DNA from: Viscum album
Taxonomy: Eukaryota > Streptophyta > Magnoliopsida > Santalales > Viscaceae
NCBI GenBank assembly: GCA_963277665.1
Contig: OY728122.1
Coordinates: 2,126,372,024 to 2,126,436,023, forward strand
Direction: 5' to 3'
DNA: 64,000 nucleotides
The translations under genes were made by a program, and so were the position numbers. Under the pieces are notes generated by a model. It saw only the letters and a list, made by a program, of their open reading frames with translations, searched no databases and was not told the DNA's origin. Below, one piece after another: positions 21,267-33,600 of this stretch (positions within the stretch are counted from its first letter, which is position 1; each line of letters begins with the position of its first letter).

Positions 21267-23935
21267 TATGGCATCCCTCCTTTATAATACATAACTTTTC
21301 ATTACATTTTACATACACATGATCTTTAAATCCTAGTGTCGTGGAAATCAGGGAAAAAAACTTGAATACAACATAAAAAACTCTTCTAATACACATTTAA
21401 GGATTCATAATATGATCATTATATGTACAATTACTGCCTTTCATATCCTGGAGACATACATCTAAAGAAAGGGTGAGCAGAAGGGCCAGTATGGGTAAAC
21501 AAGGGAATCTGTGTACTTGTGATATCAATAAGAACTTGAATAACAACATAATGATATGTTAAATGGAAGTAAAGTAATATCATAATGAAAATAACATGAA
21601 CCATAACTTGATTTTTTGGCTAAAAAATTTCATTTATACATTCATGAACATATCACCAAGGTCTATCCCCAAGGTGTCGTAAAAATTTCCAGGGTTATTC
21701 ACCAAGGTATCATGAAACATTGTCATCTCTAGAGATTAAATCTTTACCCAATGGATTGGAGTGATATCAGGTTTCACCCTTGATATTTATTTACATAAAT
21801 GTTACTAAAATGGATCATATTCAAAAATTTCATAAATAACACAGAGAGAATAAAAGAAATGGGGTTCATTTCAAAATCGTGACTTTTTAAAATCTCTTAA
21901 AAATAAGATCATTATATCATTTATAACCCATTGAAATGGAGTGATGGTTATATGTATGTCCATTATAGAATCTAATATATCATATTTATATATTTATTAA
22001 CACCCATATAAACGAAATAGGTCTTGTTATTACCATAAATAAACAAGGTAATTTCTTGAGAGAAAGCGATTGAAATTTTGAGGGGCAAAATTTCTGCAGG
22101 ATAACTGCTATATAACATGGTTTTAGAAAATATTGGAAAGAGAGGGTACAAGAGTAACCCAATCATAAATAAATTATAATAATGTATAAATATCGAACAA
22201 CATGGAGATAAGAATAGGGTATGGAAATTTGACTGACATACCACATGAAATGGAAACATGAAAGGAAAGAGAAGACGTGAATCCTTTTATGAGAAATTTG
22301 GTAGCATATCAGCGTCACTTAAAAATTCAGAAAGAAAATTGATGAGAGAAGAAAGGGCCTCTCATCATTTGGTCATAAAATGGAATGTAATAAGAAAATA
22401 TAAGAGCATAACCTCAACATAAAGAGATGGAATATATAAGACACAACATAATGGAAGTCATGACTTAAAAGGAGGGTGAAAGGATCCCTTACATTGAATA
22501 GTAACTTCAAAAGCGTGAAGGTCAGGACATTGGGAGGCTTGAGGGTACCTTGGAAGGACACCTTGGGAGGTAAAAATATCATAACTTAGTTGATGAGGAT
22601 TTGTAAATGAAAATAATGAGGGAAAGGCTTCGTATTTATAGTGGAAGTGAGGGGATAAGTCATTAATGGCCAAAGGACACCTCATCAGTGGTATTGGAAA
22701 AACCATGGGCTTGCCCATGGTATTTGCCCATGTTATTGACCAATTGGGACACCTCATACCTTATCTCACTATTCATAAGTCTATTATAATGATTAAATAC
22801 TTATTACATCATTAATGATGTTATTAAACACCCGAAACTAAAAACATTATTTTCACTATTCACCGAAAATTCATTTATTTTCAGAAAAATTCCCAAAAAT
22901 CACCTTAACCTAATATCGATTCTATGAATTAAAAAATGAACTCCATTTTATAAAAATAATTTTATAAATATTTTCTATTTATTTTTTAATTAAAAACACT
23001 ATTCACCTAAAAAACTAATACTTGACTAATAATGTCTGAAACAGTTATTTACCAATTTTATTGAATCACATTAATTAATCAAGGTGCCTGAATTATATTA
23101 ATATTTTCTTCAAGTGAGATTACTAATCCATTTAGTCACATTACTATTCCTAAGTGTAAAATCACTATTCATAATTTACTATTTACAAAAAATTAAGTTT
23201 ATCATATTAGATTCTAAATTTCTTACTGAACACATTTCCAGAAGACCATTTTTTGAAAATCATTACACATCATTAATTATATAAGGTTTACATAAATATT
23301 TTAAAATATCCCATTTTTCCAAAATTTATCAATATACCTCCTAAATTTAATCAAATATCTGGAAAAAAAACATAAACTTCACCATCGGAAGAAATCAAAC
23401 TTTTATTTATCTCAAAGGATTACACATAGTAGCTATGGTCTTGTTAAATAACCCCTTATAATCCCAACATAGGACCTAAGTGTAAGATGTGCTAAGATGA
23501 GAGAATATGAGGGTGGCTCAGCCAACATTGCCCGAGTAGTGATTTTTATATGCTTGAACTTCTCCCAAAGGTGATTCTGCTCCAGCTTTACACGATGAAA
23601 TTTGACTTAGGTTTGGTCCATATCAAAGACCAGTGGTGCTACCTCCTTCCCATGTTTCGTCAGATGGGCTTCGATCGGCCCGAGACTACTGGATGAGGCC
23701 ATCAAATCTTCTTTCTGTATTAATTAACCAAGATCACTTGTATTTAGAGACAACAATCGCATCATTTAGTTCCAACAGTTCAAATTGACCATCAGTCCTA
23801 TAATAGTTGAAACCCAACTGTCTCTTTTTCATTATAATTATATCATTACTTAAAGAATATAGCTTTGTTGATTATAAAAAAAATAACACACACAATTAAG
23901 AAACAAAAATTCATTCAAAATTTCGGGTCGTTACA
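21267..23935 (-). repeat. Element C 3' LTR
   Basis: On the minus strand it starts TGTAACGACCCGAAATTTTG at 23935 and ends at 21267 with GATGCCATA. It matches the 5' LTR over its full length with scattered substitutions and small indels. TATAAATA is at 22633-22640. Splice-like sites: donor GT at 22492-22491, acceptor AG at 21449-21448. Confidence 0.9.
23433..23702 (-). pseudogene. U3 coiled-coil ORF, element C 3' LTR copy (one nonsense codon)
   Basis: It is exactly 270 nt, as in the two intact copies, beginning MASSSS and ending in TRP then a stop. Codon 32 is TAA where the 5' LTR copy has CAA, consistent with a C-to-T change. Otherwise the frame is open with no indel. The EKFKHI-x-ITTRAML-x-EPP block is well kept. 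Confidence 0.65.
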
Positions 23936-23947
23936 TTCTTCCCCCTT
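23936..23947 (-). other. Element C polypurine tract
   Basis: The minus strand reads AAGGGGGAAGAA immediately before the LTR start at 23935. It is nearly the same as B's tract AAGGGGGAGGAA. Confidence 0.85.
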
Positions 23948-23969
23948 AAGAAATTTCATCCCTAAAATT

Positions 23970-26900
23970 TTAACTCGTATCCTCAAAAAAGAAAATGTGT
24001 GGGTACTTCTGCCTCATAGACTCATCTGGTTCCCAGGTGGCTTCTTCAAATTTGTGGTTTCTTCACAACACCTTAACAAGGTGGGTAGTCTAGTTGTGTA
24101 GAACCTTTTCTCTATGATCAAAGATCTCCACGGGCTGCTCCACATAAGAGAGGTCATGTTACAGTGGTACCACCTCTGGGTTTAGTACATCTGATGGGTC
24201 ATGTATGTACATACTCATGTCAGATACGTGGAAGACATCATGAAATAGTGCTAGATTTAGAGGAAGTGCAAGCCTAAAGGCCACTGCTCCCATGCGATCA
24301 AGGATTTCATAGGGGCCAATGTACTTAAGACCGATATTACCTTTCATCCCAAACCTAAGGACTCTCTTCCAAGTTGAAATTCGAACAAAGACATTGTCAT
24401 CGACATCAAACTCCAAGTCCCTTCAACGGTTGTCAGCATAGCTCTTTTTCCAACTCCGAGTAGCCTTAATGTGTTGCTGGATGGTAAGTACTTTTTTTTC
24501 ATCTATTGCACAAGATCTGACCCAGGAAGATTTCTCTCTCCAGCTTCATCCCAACAAGTAGCAGTTCTACATCGCTTCCCATATATAGCTTCAAAGGGTG
24601 CCATTTGAATTATCGAGTGGAAGCGTTTTTTGTGAGAGAACTCAACTAAAGGGAGATTTTGATCAAAACCACCATTAAAATACATTGAGCACGTTCTCAT
24701 AATTTCCTTGAGTGTTTGAATATTCATTTCAGATTGGCCATCAGTTTGGGGGTGATAGGCCGTACTAAAATTTAGTTCAGTGCTCAGATCATGTTGAATA
24801 CTTCTACAAAATTTTGATGGGATCCTTGGATCACGATCAGATTCTATATAAAGTGGAACTCCATTCAGCCTTACCAATTCCTTCATTTAAATATTATCAT
24901 GTTGATCAAAATAGAAATATTCCCAAATAGAGATAAAATAGGCAGTCTTGGTGAGACGGTCCACAATAACACATATCACATTGATTCCTTTGGGAGTTCT
25001 CAGAAGACCAGTGACGATGTACATAGTGATATTGTCCCACTTTCTTGCTGGTATGGGTAGTGGTTTCAATACCCCTTTAGGAATCTATTGCTCTGCCTTC
25101 ACATGTTGACATACTAGGCACCTTGAAGTGTAGTCAGAAATCTCCCTTTTATTTATATCCCACCAATAATGATCACAAAAGTACCTATACATTTTTTTGC
25201 TTGCAGGATGTATAGAAAATGTATAGCTATGAGCTTCATCCATAAGCTCCTTATTTATGTCTGGAACATATGTAACACATAGTCCTGTACGAAATCTCAA
25301 TAAACCTTCTTGATCAATAATGAACTCAGGAAACTTTCCATCCTTTACAGCCCCAAACTTCTCTTGTAACAAAGGATCTTTTTTATGAGCCTTCTTGATC
25401 TTCTATAGTAATGACGATTGAGAAATCATTTGGGTTAGGGTTGATGATTTCCCTTTCCTTATAATTCCCTTGTCCATCTTTACTTGGTCATTGATCAAAG
25501 GATATTTTTGAATCCTCATCATGGAATGAACTACTGGGTGTTTCCTGCTAAATGCATCAACAAATTTTTTTGCTCTTCTAGGGTGATAATGAATTGAACA
25601 ATCATAGTCTTTAATATGTTCAAACCATCTCCTTTGTTTCATTTTCAATTCCTTTTTTGTGAAAATATACTTCAAACTTTGATGGTCTATGTATATATCG
25701 CATTTATACCCATAAAGGTAGTGCCTCCATATCTTCAGAGAAAAAATGACCACATCTAGATCCAGATCATTCGTAGGATAATTGTGCTCATGAATCTTTA
25801 CCTGTCGAGATACATAAGCAATGACCTTGTCATTTTTCATGACAACACACCCAAGACCTTTTAGAGATACATCACCAAAAATAATGAATCCTTCTCCACT
25901 TTATGGAAGAGTTAACACAGGTGCAGTAACCTATCTCTTCTTTAGCTCTTGAAAAAATTCCCCACACTCCTTTTTCCAGATGAACTTGATCTCTTTTTGA
26001 GTTAACTTGGTTAATGGATTATAAATTCTTGAGAAGTTTTTCACAAACCTCCTATAATATCCTGCTAATCCATGAAAACTACGAATCTCAGTTATCATTG
26101 TAGGATGAGACCACACCTCTACAACTTTTTTCTATGTAGGGACAACTGTGATTCCTTCACTGGTTACAATGTACCCTAAGAAAGCGACTTGTTGTTACTA
26201 TAAATGACATTTAATGAACTTTCCAAAAAGCCTCTCCATTCGCAGTGTTTGAAAAATAAACCTTAGATGATCTTCATACACCTCGTGACTATTGGAATAT
26301 ATAATAATATCATCAATAAAAACTACCAAAATGTTATCAAGATAGTCCTTAAAGAATCTATTCATCAAATCCATAAAAATAGCCGGTGCATTAGTCAGTC
26401 CAAATGGAATAACAATAAAATCATAATGACCATATCTTGATCGGAAGGCGGTTTTTGGAATATCTTCTTTCTTCACCCTCAATTGATGATAACCAGATCG
26501 AAGATCAATATTAGAAAATAATTGATCCCCACAAAGTTGGTAAATAAGTCATCAATTCCTGGAAGAGGTTATTTTTTATTCATTGTTACCCCATTCAGTT
26601 CTCTATAATTGATTCATAGCCGCATCGATCCATCCCTCTTCTTCTCAAATAGAACAGGTTCTCCCCAAGGAGACACACATGATCGGATAAACCCCTTCTC
26701 CAAAAGATCTTGGATTTGTTTCTTTAATTCCTCCATCACCACATTTTATATCCTATACGGGGTCTTTGTTATCAGATGAGATCCAGGTACGAGTTCAATG
26801 GATAACTCCACCTCTCTTTCTGGGGGAGGTCTAGGCAACTCCTCTGGAAATACATCAACGTTTTCTTGGATTATGGGGACATTTTCAATCATCAAAATCT

Positions 26901-27348
26901 CATATCCTTATTCTTCGTCCCCAACCAACTCCATAAATAAGGATATAGTGGGTTCTTTTAGACAAAGATGAGGTTGAGATGTCCCTCCTTAGAAGATAAC
27001 TGTCAGTTTTCCATTCAAGACTATTGATATTTCTTTGCTTCTGCAATTGATCTTTTCATTATAATTTGAGAGCCAGTCCATCCCTAGTACAATGACGAAT
27101 TCCAGCACGGTAATGACTACATGATTGGCGATAATATTGTGCTACTTAATGTAAATACTAGAGTTTCTAAACACTAACAATTCTTGGATAGTCCCACCAG
27201 GATTCTTGACTGACAACTCTACTTTTAGCAATTCAGGGGTTGATTCTAAATTCCATGAAAACATAGTGGAAATAAAGGAATGCATATAACGAAAATAAAA
27301 CAAAGTACTTTTTATCTTTGAGAGGAAAATAAGAGTACCTACTACCAC
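23970..27348 (-). pseudogene. pol: Element C pol: protease-RT-RNase H-integrase-chromodomain
   Basis: In order on the minus strand: a protease whose DSG position reads LFYFRYMHSF, so the catalytic Asp is gone, with VLGMDWLSNYN kept near 27070; RT with [19 protein letters not shown] and the catalytic [11 protein letters not shown] near 26300; RNase H at 25840-25403 with [11 protein letters not shown] and DAFSRKH; integrase from 25372 with the HH-CC finger (HSYTFSIH and CLVCQ), the first DDE acid changed (MYIV in place of MDFV near 25020), and the second and third kept in SDRDP and LVEFS; a C-terminal domain at 24416-24159 with GPYEILDRMGAVAFRLALP and FHDVFHVSDM; and a chromodomain end near 24000-24060 with EEATWEPDESM. 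RT to integrase (26482-24503) is one frame with stops; the C-terminal part is in another frame. Confidence 0.88.
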
Positions 27349-27399
27349 ATCATTCAGAGCATCGACTTCACCTATTGCGATAGAAAAAGCACGACCTTG

Positions 27400-28440
27400 A
27401 TCCCTTGGCCTTTATTGAGGCTGATGGAGGTTCCCCTCCACTGCCCTCAGATTTGGATAGTGATTGGAAATGTTCCCACGTTGTCCACACTTGAAGCACT
27501 GGAAATCAGGTAGGGCCTACACCATCGTCCGCTTGTCATTTGTGTTTGGAAGTTGAGGTTTCACCTCACCATGACAATTCATCGCAATGTGGCCTTCTCT
27601 TCCACACTTGTAGCACTTACCACTCCTGATCAGGCAGTTCCCCAAATGCTTCAACCAAAATTTATCACACGTGGAATGTTAAACTTGCTTTCCTCCTCTT
27701 CCATGATCAAAAGTACTCCCTAAGCTGGGTTCCATCGATCTCTTCTAGTCATTGGATTTATGAGACCACTACGTCTCACCAAACTCTAGCTCGACTTTCA
27801 TCACACTCCGCACGATCTCCTAGAAGCTATTATAATCATGGTTAGCTAGATTCTTCCATAGATGAGGACTCAGTCCACCAAAAAATCTATCAACCATACT
27901 ATTTGGATCCATGACAAAGCTAGAGGTATATTGTGAATTTCTTGTGAAGTTAATCTCGTATCTTACCATAGATTCATTCTCCTTCTACTTTATCTTGAGA
28001 AACTCCTTCTCCAGTCTTGTTCTCATGGAATGAGGGAAATACTTACTGAAAAATATCCCTCTGAACTCTCCCCACTCCATATCTTCAACTTCAACTCTTT
28101 TCCATGTATTTTTTGATCAGTTCCCCCCACTGATCAGCTTCTCCCTCTAAGCGATAGATAGCCAGGGTGACCTTCTCTTGCTCTGAACAACATATCACAT
28201 AAAAGATCCTCCCTATAGAGCTGATCTATTGCTCAGCAATTAATGGACCAGTCGATCCACTGAAGGTTGGTGGTCATTGGTGCATAAAGGACTCAATATA
28301 ATGTTGTTCCCTTCATGGTGAGATCGACCTCTCAGGTTAATCTAAGTTATTACTCATAACTTAAGTCAGTTGGTTCATCATTCTCATGAATGTTTCCATT
28401 ATATCTTCCAGAGGAGGGCCGTCCATTTTATAAAAGAATA
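27400..28440 (-). pseudogene. gag: Element C gag
   Basis: The translation, with many stops, is collinear with B's gag: METFMRMMNQLT near 28400, EKVTLAIYRLEGEADQW near 28170-28120, then an intact zinc knuckle CYKCGREGHIAMNC near 27575-27615 and a second degenerate one, CFKCGQRGNISNHY, near 27460-27500. No long open stretch remains. The knuckle shows what the family's nucleocapsid looked like before the losses in B. Confidence 0.7.
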
Positions 28441-28863
28441 AAATCCTTGTGAGAAACTTGTTTCATTCACGAATCTTTTAACTATAAAGGATTCTATTTA
28501 TTAAAACATCATGCTTAAACAATTATATTTCTATATAATTCTTTCATAATGATTCATAAAAATCTTGTGATTAACCAATCATATCCCCCGGGAGTGTCGT
28601 AACCAAGAGTGAAGCAAGGCCTATTGTCATGCACTAGTTCCCGTTCGAGTCTAGCTCAAAGCAGTGTTTTCAGGTTTTACCCCTATGTACATCTGTTCTG
28701 GAGACTCCTCTACCTGCTCGTATCTAAACATGGATGTATTTGTTTGCCAAACCTCTTACTCAATACTCACCATAATACCAGGATGTTTTACCCATATTTA
28801 AACTTTTATATAGGGTTATTCCTAATGTTTCCATACCCTAATTTCCATAAATAACAAAACAAT

Positions 28864-28875
28864 CCTTTGATACCA
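28864..28875 (-). other. Element C primer-binding site
   Basis: The minus strand reads TGGTATCAAAGG two bases inside the 5' LTR end at 28878. It is an iMet-type site. Confidence 0.85.
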
Positions 28876-29060
28876 ACTGTGGCATCATGCCTTTTTAATA
28901 TATAACATTTCATTACATTTTACATATAGAGGATCTTTAAAGTCTAGTGTCTTGGAAATACGGAACAAAAAAATGTGAATAAAACATAAAAAATTATTTG
29001 AATCCACTTGTAAGGTTTCATTATAAGATCATCCTAAGTAAAATTACTACCTTTCATATC

Positions 29061-30103
29061 CTGGATACATACATTAAAGTAAAGGGTGAGCAGAAGGCCT
29101 AGTAAGGGTAAACAAGGGAATCAATGTACTTGTGTTATCAATAAGAACTTGAATAACAACATAAAGGTATGAGAAATGAATGTATAGGCATATAATAATG
29201 AATAAAACTTGAAACATAACTTGAATATGTGGATACAACATTTCATTTAGACATTCATGAACATATCACCATGGTCCATCCCCATGGTGTCATAAATATT
29301 ACCAAAGTTATTCACAAAGGTATCCTGAAAATTGTCATCTCTAGAGATTAAATATTTACCCAATGCAGTGGAGCACTATCAGGGAGCACCATTAATATAA
29401 CTTTAATTACATATAATCCTCATATATCATATTAAAATATTTTATAAATAACCAATAGTGAATAAAAGAAATGTGTTTCATTTCAAAATCGTGACGTTTT
29501 AAAAGCTCTTAAAAATAAGATCATTATATCATTAATAACCCATGGAAAGGGAGTGAGGGTTATATGTATTTCCATTATAGAATAGATTATATCATATTTA
29601 TATAATTATGAACACCCATATAAACGAAATGTGTCTGGTTATTCACATAAATAAACAAGGGAATTTCTTGAGAGAAAGAGATAGAAATTTTGAGGTGAAA
29701 TTTCTGCAGTATAACGGCAATATAACATGGAATTAGAAAACATTGGAAAGAGAGGGTACAAGAGTAACCCACTCATAAATAACATATAATAGAATATAAA
29801 TATAGAAAAACATGTTGATAAGAACATGGTATGGAATGTTGAATGACATACCACAGGAAAAAGGAAATAATAAAGGAAAGAGAAGACACAATTCCTTTTA
29901 CGAGAAATTCGGCAGCCTAACGATGTCACTTCAAAATTGAGAAAACAAATTGATGAGTGAATAATGGGTCTATCATAATTAGGAAATAAAATGTATATTA
30001 ATAAGATCATATAAGAACATAACTTCAACATAAATAGATGGAAAATATAAGACACAACATAAAGGAAGTCCTGACTTCAAAGTAGGGTGAAAGGATCCCT
30101 TAC
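29061..30103 (-). promoter_or_regulatory. Candidate intron in the LTR leader of element C
   Basis: About 140 nt downstream of the TATA box the minus strand reads TCAAG/GTAAGGG (GT at 30103-30102). About 1.04 kb further, TGTATGTATCCAG/GATATG gives an AG at 29062-29061. Equivalent sites are in the other three LTRs: B 3' 35746-36781 (1036 nt), C 3' 22492-21448 (1045 nt) and B 5' 16846-18682 (longer because of the CACTA). In B 3' the donor has drifted to GTATGG. Splicing is an inference; no transcript evidence is available. Confidence 0.35.
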
Positions 30104-30242
30104 CTTGAAGATTTACTTCGAAAGCATGAAGGTCATGGCCTTGGGAGGACTAAGGGAACATTGGGAGGAATACATTGGAGGTAAGGAGACCAGAAAATCC
30201 TTTTGTAGGATTTTAAATGAAAATAATGAGGGAAAGGCTTCG

Positions 30243-30250
30243 TATTTATA
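30243..30250 (-). promoter_or_regulatory. TATA box of element C 5' LTR
   Basis: TATAAATACGAAG on the minus strand is the same in both LTRs of C (22633-22640 in the 3' LTR). It lies about 1.3 kb from the LTR start, leaving a long U3 that holds the coiled-coil ORF. Confidence 0.65.
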
Positions 30251-31040
30251 GGGGAAGTTGAGGGATAAGTCATTAATGGCCAAGGGACACCTCATCGGTG
30301 GTATTGGAAAAACCAAGGGATTTCCCATGTTATTTTCTCATGGTATTGGCCAATTGGGACACCTAATAACCTATGTTACTATTCATAATGAGAACATATT
30401 TATTACATAAATATTACATCCTTATTGATGTCATTAAACATTCTAATCTAAAAACTGTATTTTCACTATTAACAAAAAATTCATATTTTTCAGAAAAATC
30501 CCCAAAAATCATCTTAACCTAATATCGATGCTCTGAATTCAAAAAGGAAATCCATTTTATAAAAATAATTTTCTAAATATTTTTAATTTAATTTTTATTT
30601 AAAAACACTATTCCCCTGAAAAAACTAATACTTGAGTAATAATTTATGAAACAGTTATTTACCTATTTTATTGAATCACATTACTTAATCAAAGTGCCTA
30701 AATTATATTAATACTTTATTTAAGTGAGATTACTAATCCATTTGGTCACATTCCTAATCCTAAGCGTAAAATAACTATTTATTATTTACTATTCACAAAA
30801 AATTATGTTGATCTTATTAGATTCAAAATTTCTTACTGAATACATTTCTCGAAGACCATTTTTTGAAAATCATTACACATCAATAATTATTTAAGGTTTA
30901 CATAAATATTTTATAATATCCCCTTTTTCCAAAATTTGTCAATATACATCCTATATTTAAAAGAATATCTGAAAAAAACACACACTTTAACATAGGAAGA
31001 AATCACACTTGTATTTATCTCGAAGGATTACACATAGTAG

Positions 31041-31310
31041 CTATGGACTCGTTACATAGCCCCATATAACCCAATCATAGGACCTCAGTGTAAGATGTGC
31101 TAATGTGAGAGAATATGAGGGTGGCTTGGCCAACATTTCCCGAGTAGTGATTTCTATGTGCTTGAACTTCTCCTGAAGGCAATTCCACTCCAGCTTTACA
31201 CGATGAAGTTCTGCTTGGGTTTGATCCAGAGCAAAGCCCAGTGGTTCTACCTTCTTCCCAAGTTTCATCAGATGGGCTTCGATCAGCCCAAGACTACTGT
31301 ATGAGGCCAT
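31041..31310 (-). CDS. U3 coiled-coil ORF, element C 5' LTR copy (intact, 89 aa)
   Basis: I do not recognise this protein family. The ORF lies inside U3, 234 nt from the LTR start and upstream of the TATA box, on the element's sense strand. I chose the ATG at 31310 because the other copies begin there; an in-frame ATG at 31328 would add six residues. Hydrophobic residues fall with strict 3-4 spacing at positions 14, 17, 21, 24, 28, 35, 38, 42, 45, 49, 52 and 59 (Thr at 31 and 56), predicting a coiled coil of about 46 residues. Conserved blocks include LGFALDQ, EWN-x-L, EKFK-x-IEIT and RSY. Against the copy at 34367-34636 it shares 52 of 89 residues with no gap. The 69 nucleotide differences are spread almost evenly over the codon positions (22, 21, 26), so recent purifying selection is not shown. 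Confidence 0.5.
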   Translation of the reverse strand: MASYSSLGLIEAHLMKLGKKVEPLGFALDQTQAELHRVKLEWNCLQEKFKHIEITTREMLAKPPSYSLTLAHLTLRSYDWVIWGYVTSP

Positions 31311-31544
31311 CAAATATTCTTTATACATTAATTAACCAAGATCACTTGTATTTAGTGACAACAATCGCAACATTTATTTTCCAATGTTCATATTGACCGA
31401 CGGTCATATAACAGTCAAATCCCAATGACATCATTTTAATTAAACTCACATCATTAATTAAATAATATAGTTTTGTTGAGTATAAACTAAAATAACACAC
31501 AAAATTTGGAAACAAAAATTCATTCAAAATTTCGGGTCGTTACA

Positions 31545-31549
31545 TCAAT
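31545..31549. repeat. Target-site duplication of C, right copy (TCAAT)
   Basis: It pairs with 21262-21266. The RT of B resumes here. Confidence 0.9.
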
Positions 31550-32612
31550 TATTCTCTAAGATTAATCATCGATCAGGTTATCATCAATTGAAGACAAAGA
31601 ATGAAGATAATCCAAAAATTTCATTATGATTAAGATATGGGCATTATGAGTTTGTTCTAAATCCCTTGAGACTAACTAATGAACCTACAATATTTATGGA
31701 TAAATATAATATAGTCATTAAGGACTACCTTGATAATTTGTGGTAGTTTTAATTGATGATATTCTAATATATTCCAATGTTGTGAGGAGAATGATGATCA
31801 TATAAGGGTTATTTTGAAAACTCTATAGATGGATCCACTTTATGGAATGTTTAGTAAATGTGAATTTTGGTTAGAACTTGTTAGTTTCATGGGGAACATT
31901 ATTACCAACGAAGGAATCACAGTTTACCCAACAAAGTGAAAAATTGTCAAGGAGTGGCCTTAGCCTACAAAAATAACTGAGATTCATACTTTCCTTGGAT
32001 TTTCGGGATAATATAGGAGGTTTGTGAAAAAAAATTCATGACTTTCTAATCCATTAACCATCTTATCTTGAAAAAGGGTCTTGTTTATTTGTACAAGGAA
32101 GTGTGAGGAAGGGTTCTCTGAATTGAAGAAGATATTGGTTACTGCACCTGTGTTAACACGTCCGTCATGTGGAGAAGGATTCGTTTTTAGTGATGCATCT
32201 CTGAAAGGGCTTGTGTTCCTCCTCATGAAAAATGAAAATCATTGCTTATTCATCTCTAGAATTGAAGACCCATGAGAAGAACTAACCTACGCATGATCTA
32301 GAGCAGTCTGAGGTTGTTTTTTCTCTAAAGATATGGATGCGATATCTTTTTGGGGAGGAATGTGATATATACACAGACTATCAATTTTTGATGAATATTT
32401 TCACACAAAAGGAATTAAACCCGAGACAAAGGAGATTGTTGGATCTTCTCAAATACTATGATTGTTCAATTCATTATCATCCCAGAAGATATATCAATGT
32501 CGTTGATGCATTAAACATGAAAGTCCCAGTTGTTCATTCCATGACGAGTATTCAAAGAGATCATTTTATCAATGTACTAGTAAAATATCAAATGGTAATT
32601 ATAAGGGAATAG
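31545..32612 (+). pseudogene. pol: Element B RT (second part) and RNase H
   Basis: RT resumes with FSKINHRSGYHQLKTKNED at about 31550-31607, then LRYGHYEF and a degraded catalytic region near 31735-31770, where the FIDD motif survives only partly after frameshifts. From 32081 the open stretch reads CEEGFSELKKILVTAPVLTRP and FSDASLKGL. At 32337-32612 the RNase H block YTDYQFLMNIFTQKELN-PRQRR and the YHPRRYINVVDAL block follow. Several stops and shifts separate the parts. Confidence 0.75.
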
Positions 32613-32633
32613 AAATCATCAACCCTATTTGAA

Positions 32634-33600
32634 ATGGTTTCTCAACCGTCTTTAATTGAGAAGATCAAGAAAGAAAATAAAAAATATCCTTTTTTATTAA
32701 AGATGTTTGAGTATTTGAAAGATGGGACGTTTCATAAGTACAATATTGATCAAGATGGTGTACTAAAATTTCATACAAGACTATGTGTTCCATCTATTCC
32801 TGAAATAAAGAAGGAGTTAGTGGATGACGCTCATACCAATACATTCTCTATACATACTGGAATCAAAAATATGTATAGAGACCATCGTGATCATTATTGG
32901 TGGGATAATATGAAAATGGAGATTTCTAACTACACTTTAAGGAGAGTGGTATGTCTGAAACTGAAGGTATATCAACAACTTCTTAGGGGGTATTACAACC
33001 ACTACACATACCATAATAGATGTAGGATAATATCACTATGGATTACGTCACTGGTCTCCCAAGAACAACAAAAAGAAATAAAGAGATTTGGGTTATTACA
33101 GGCCATCTCACCAAGACTGCTCATTTTATCTCCATTCAGGAAGATTTCTATCTTTATCAAATTTCCGTAATTTACGTGAAGGAAGTGGTAAGGCTGCATG
33201 GAGTTCCACTTTAAATCGTATCAGATCATGACCCAAGGTTCACAACAAAATTCTGGAGAAGTCTTCAACTTCCTCTGAGCACTGAATTGAATTTCAGTAT
33301 GACATATCACCCACAAACTGATATCCAATTTGAAAGGACTTTTCAAAAACTCGAGGTTATGATGAGAACATGATTAATAGAATTTAAAGGTGGATGGGAT
33401 CAACATGTCCCATTAGTTGAGTTATCTTACAACAATAACTTCCACTCGAGCATTCAAATGTCACCCTATTAAGCTATATAAGGGAATCTATGCGGAACTC
33501 CTACTTGTTGGAATGAAGTTGTGGAGAGAAATATTCTTGGGCTTGATCTTGTGTAAGAGATGATAGAAAAAGTCCATGCCATCTAGCAACTCATTAAGGA
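32634..33600 (+). pseudogene. pol: Element B integrase
   Basis: The N-terminal finger region is in the open stretch from 32634: DDAHTNTFSIHTGIKNMYRD and HYWWDNMKMEI, with the CxxC partly lost (RRVVCLKLK). The core continues in other frames: MDYVTGLPRTT near 33035, VVRLHGVP then SDHDPRF near 33185-33240, TYHPQTD near 33305, and VPLVELSYNNNFHSSIQM near 33405-33455. The three acidic catalytic positions (D in MDYV, D in SDHDP, E in VELSY) are still present, unlike element C. Frameshifts and stops prevent expression of a whole protein. Confidence 0.75.

Larger units (their letters stand above)
21267..31544 (-). mobile_element. Element C: complete gypsy chromovirus, inserted in element B
   Basis: Element C is 10,278 bp on the minus strand with both LTRs (28878-31544 as 5', 21267-23935 as 3'; 2667 and 2669 bp), primer-binding site, gag, protease, RT, RNase H, integrase, a chromodomain remnant and a polypurine tract. 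The ends are defined by the perfect TCAAT duplication. Its LTRs and coding regions are close relatives of B's but in the opposite orientation. All genes carry stops and at least two frameshifts, so it is not autonomous. Confidence 0.92.
28878..31544 (-). repeat. Element C 5' LTR
   Basis: The 2667-bp LTR starts TGTAACGACCC at 31544 and ends GATGCCACA at 28878 on the minus strand. It carries the intact U3 ORF (31310-31041), TATAAATA at 30243-30250, and the donor-like and acceptor-like sites described separately. Confidence 0.9.
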
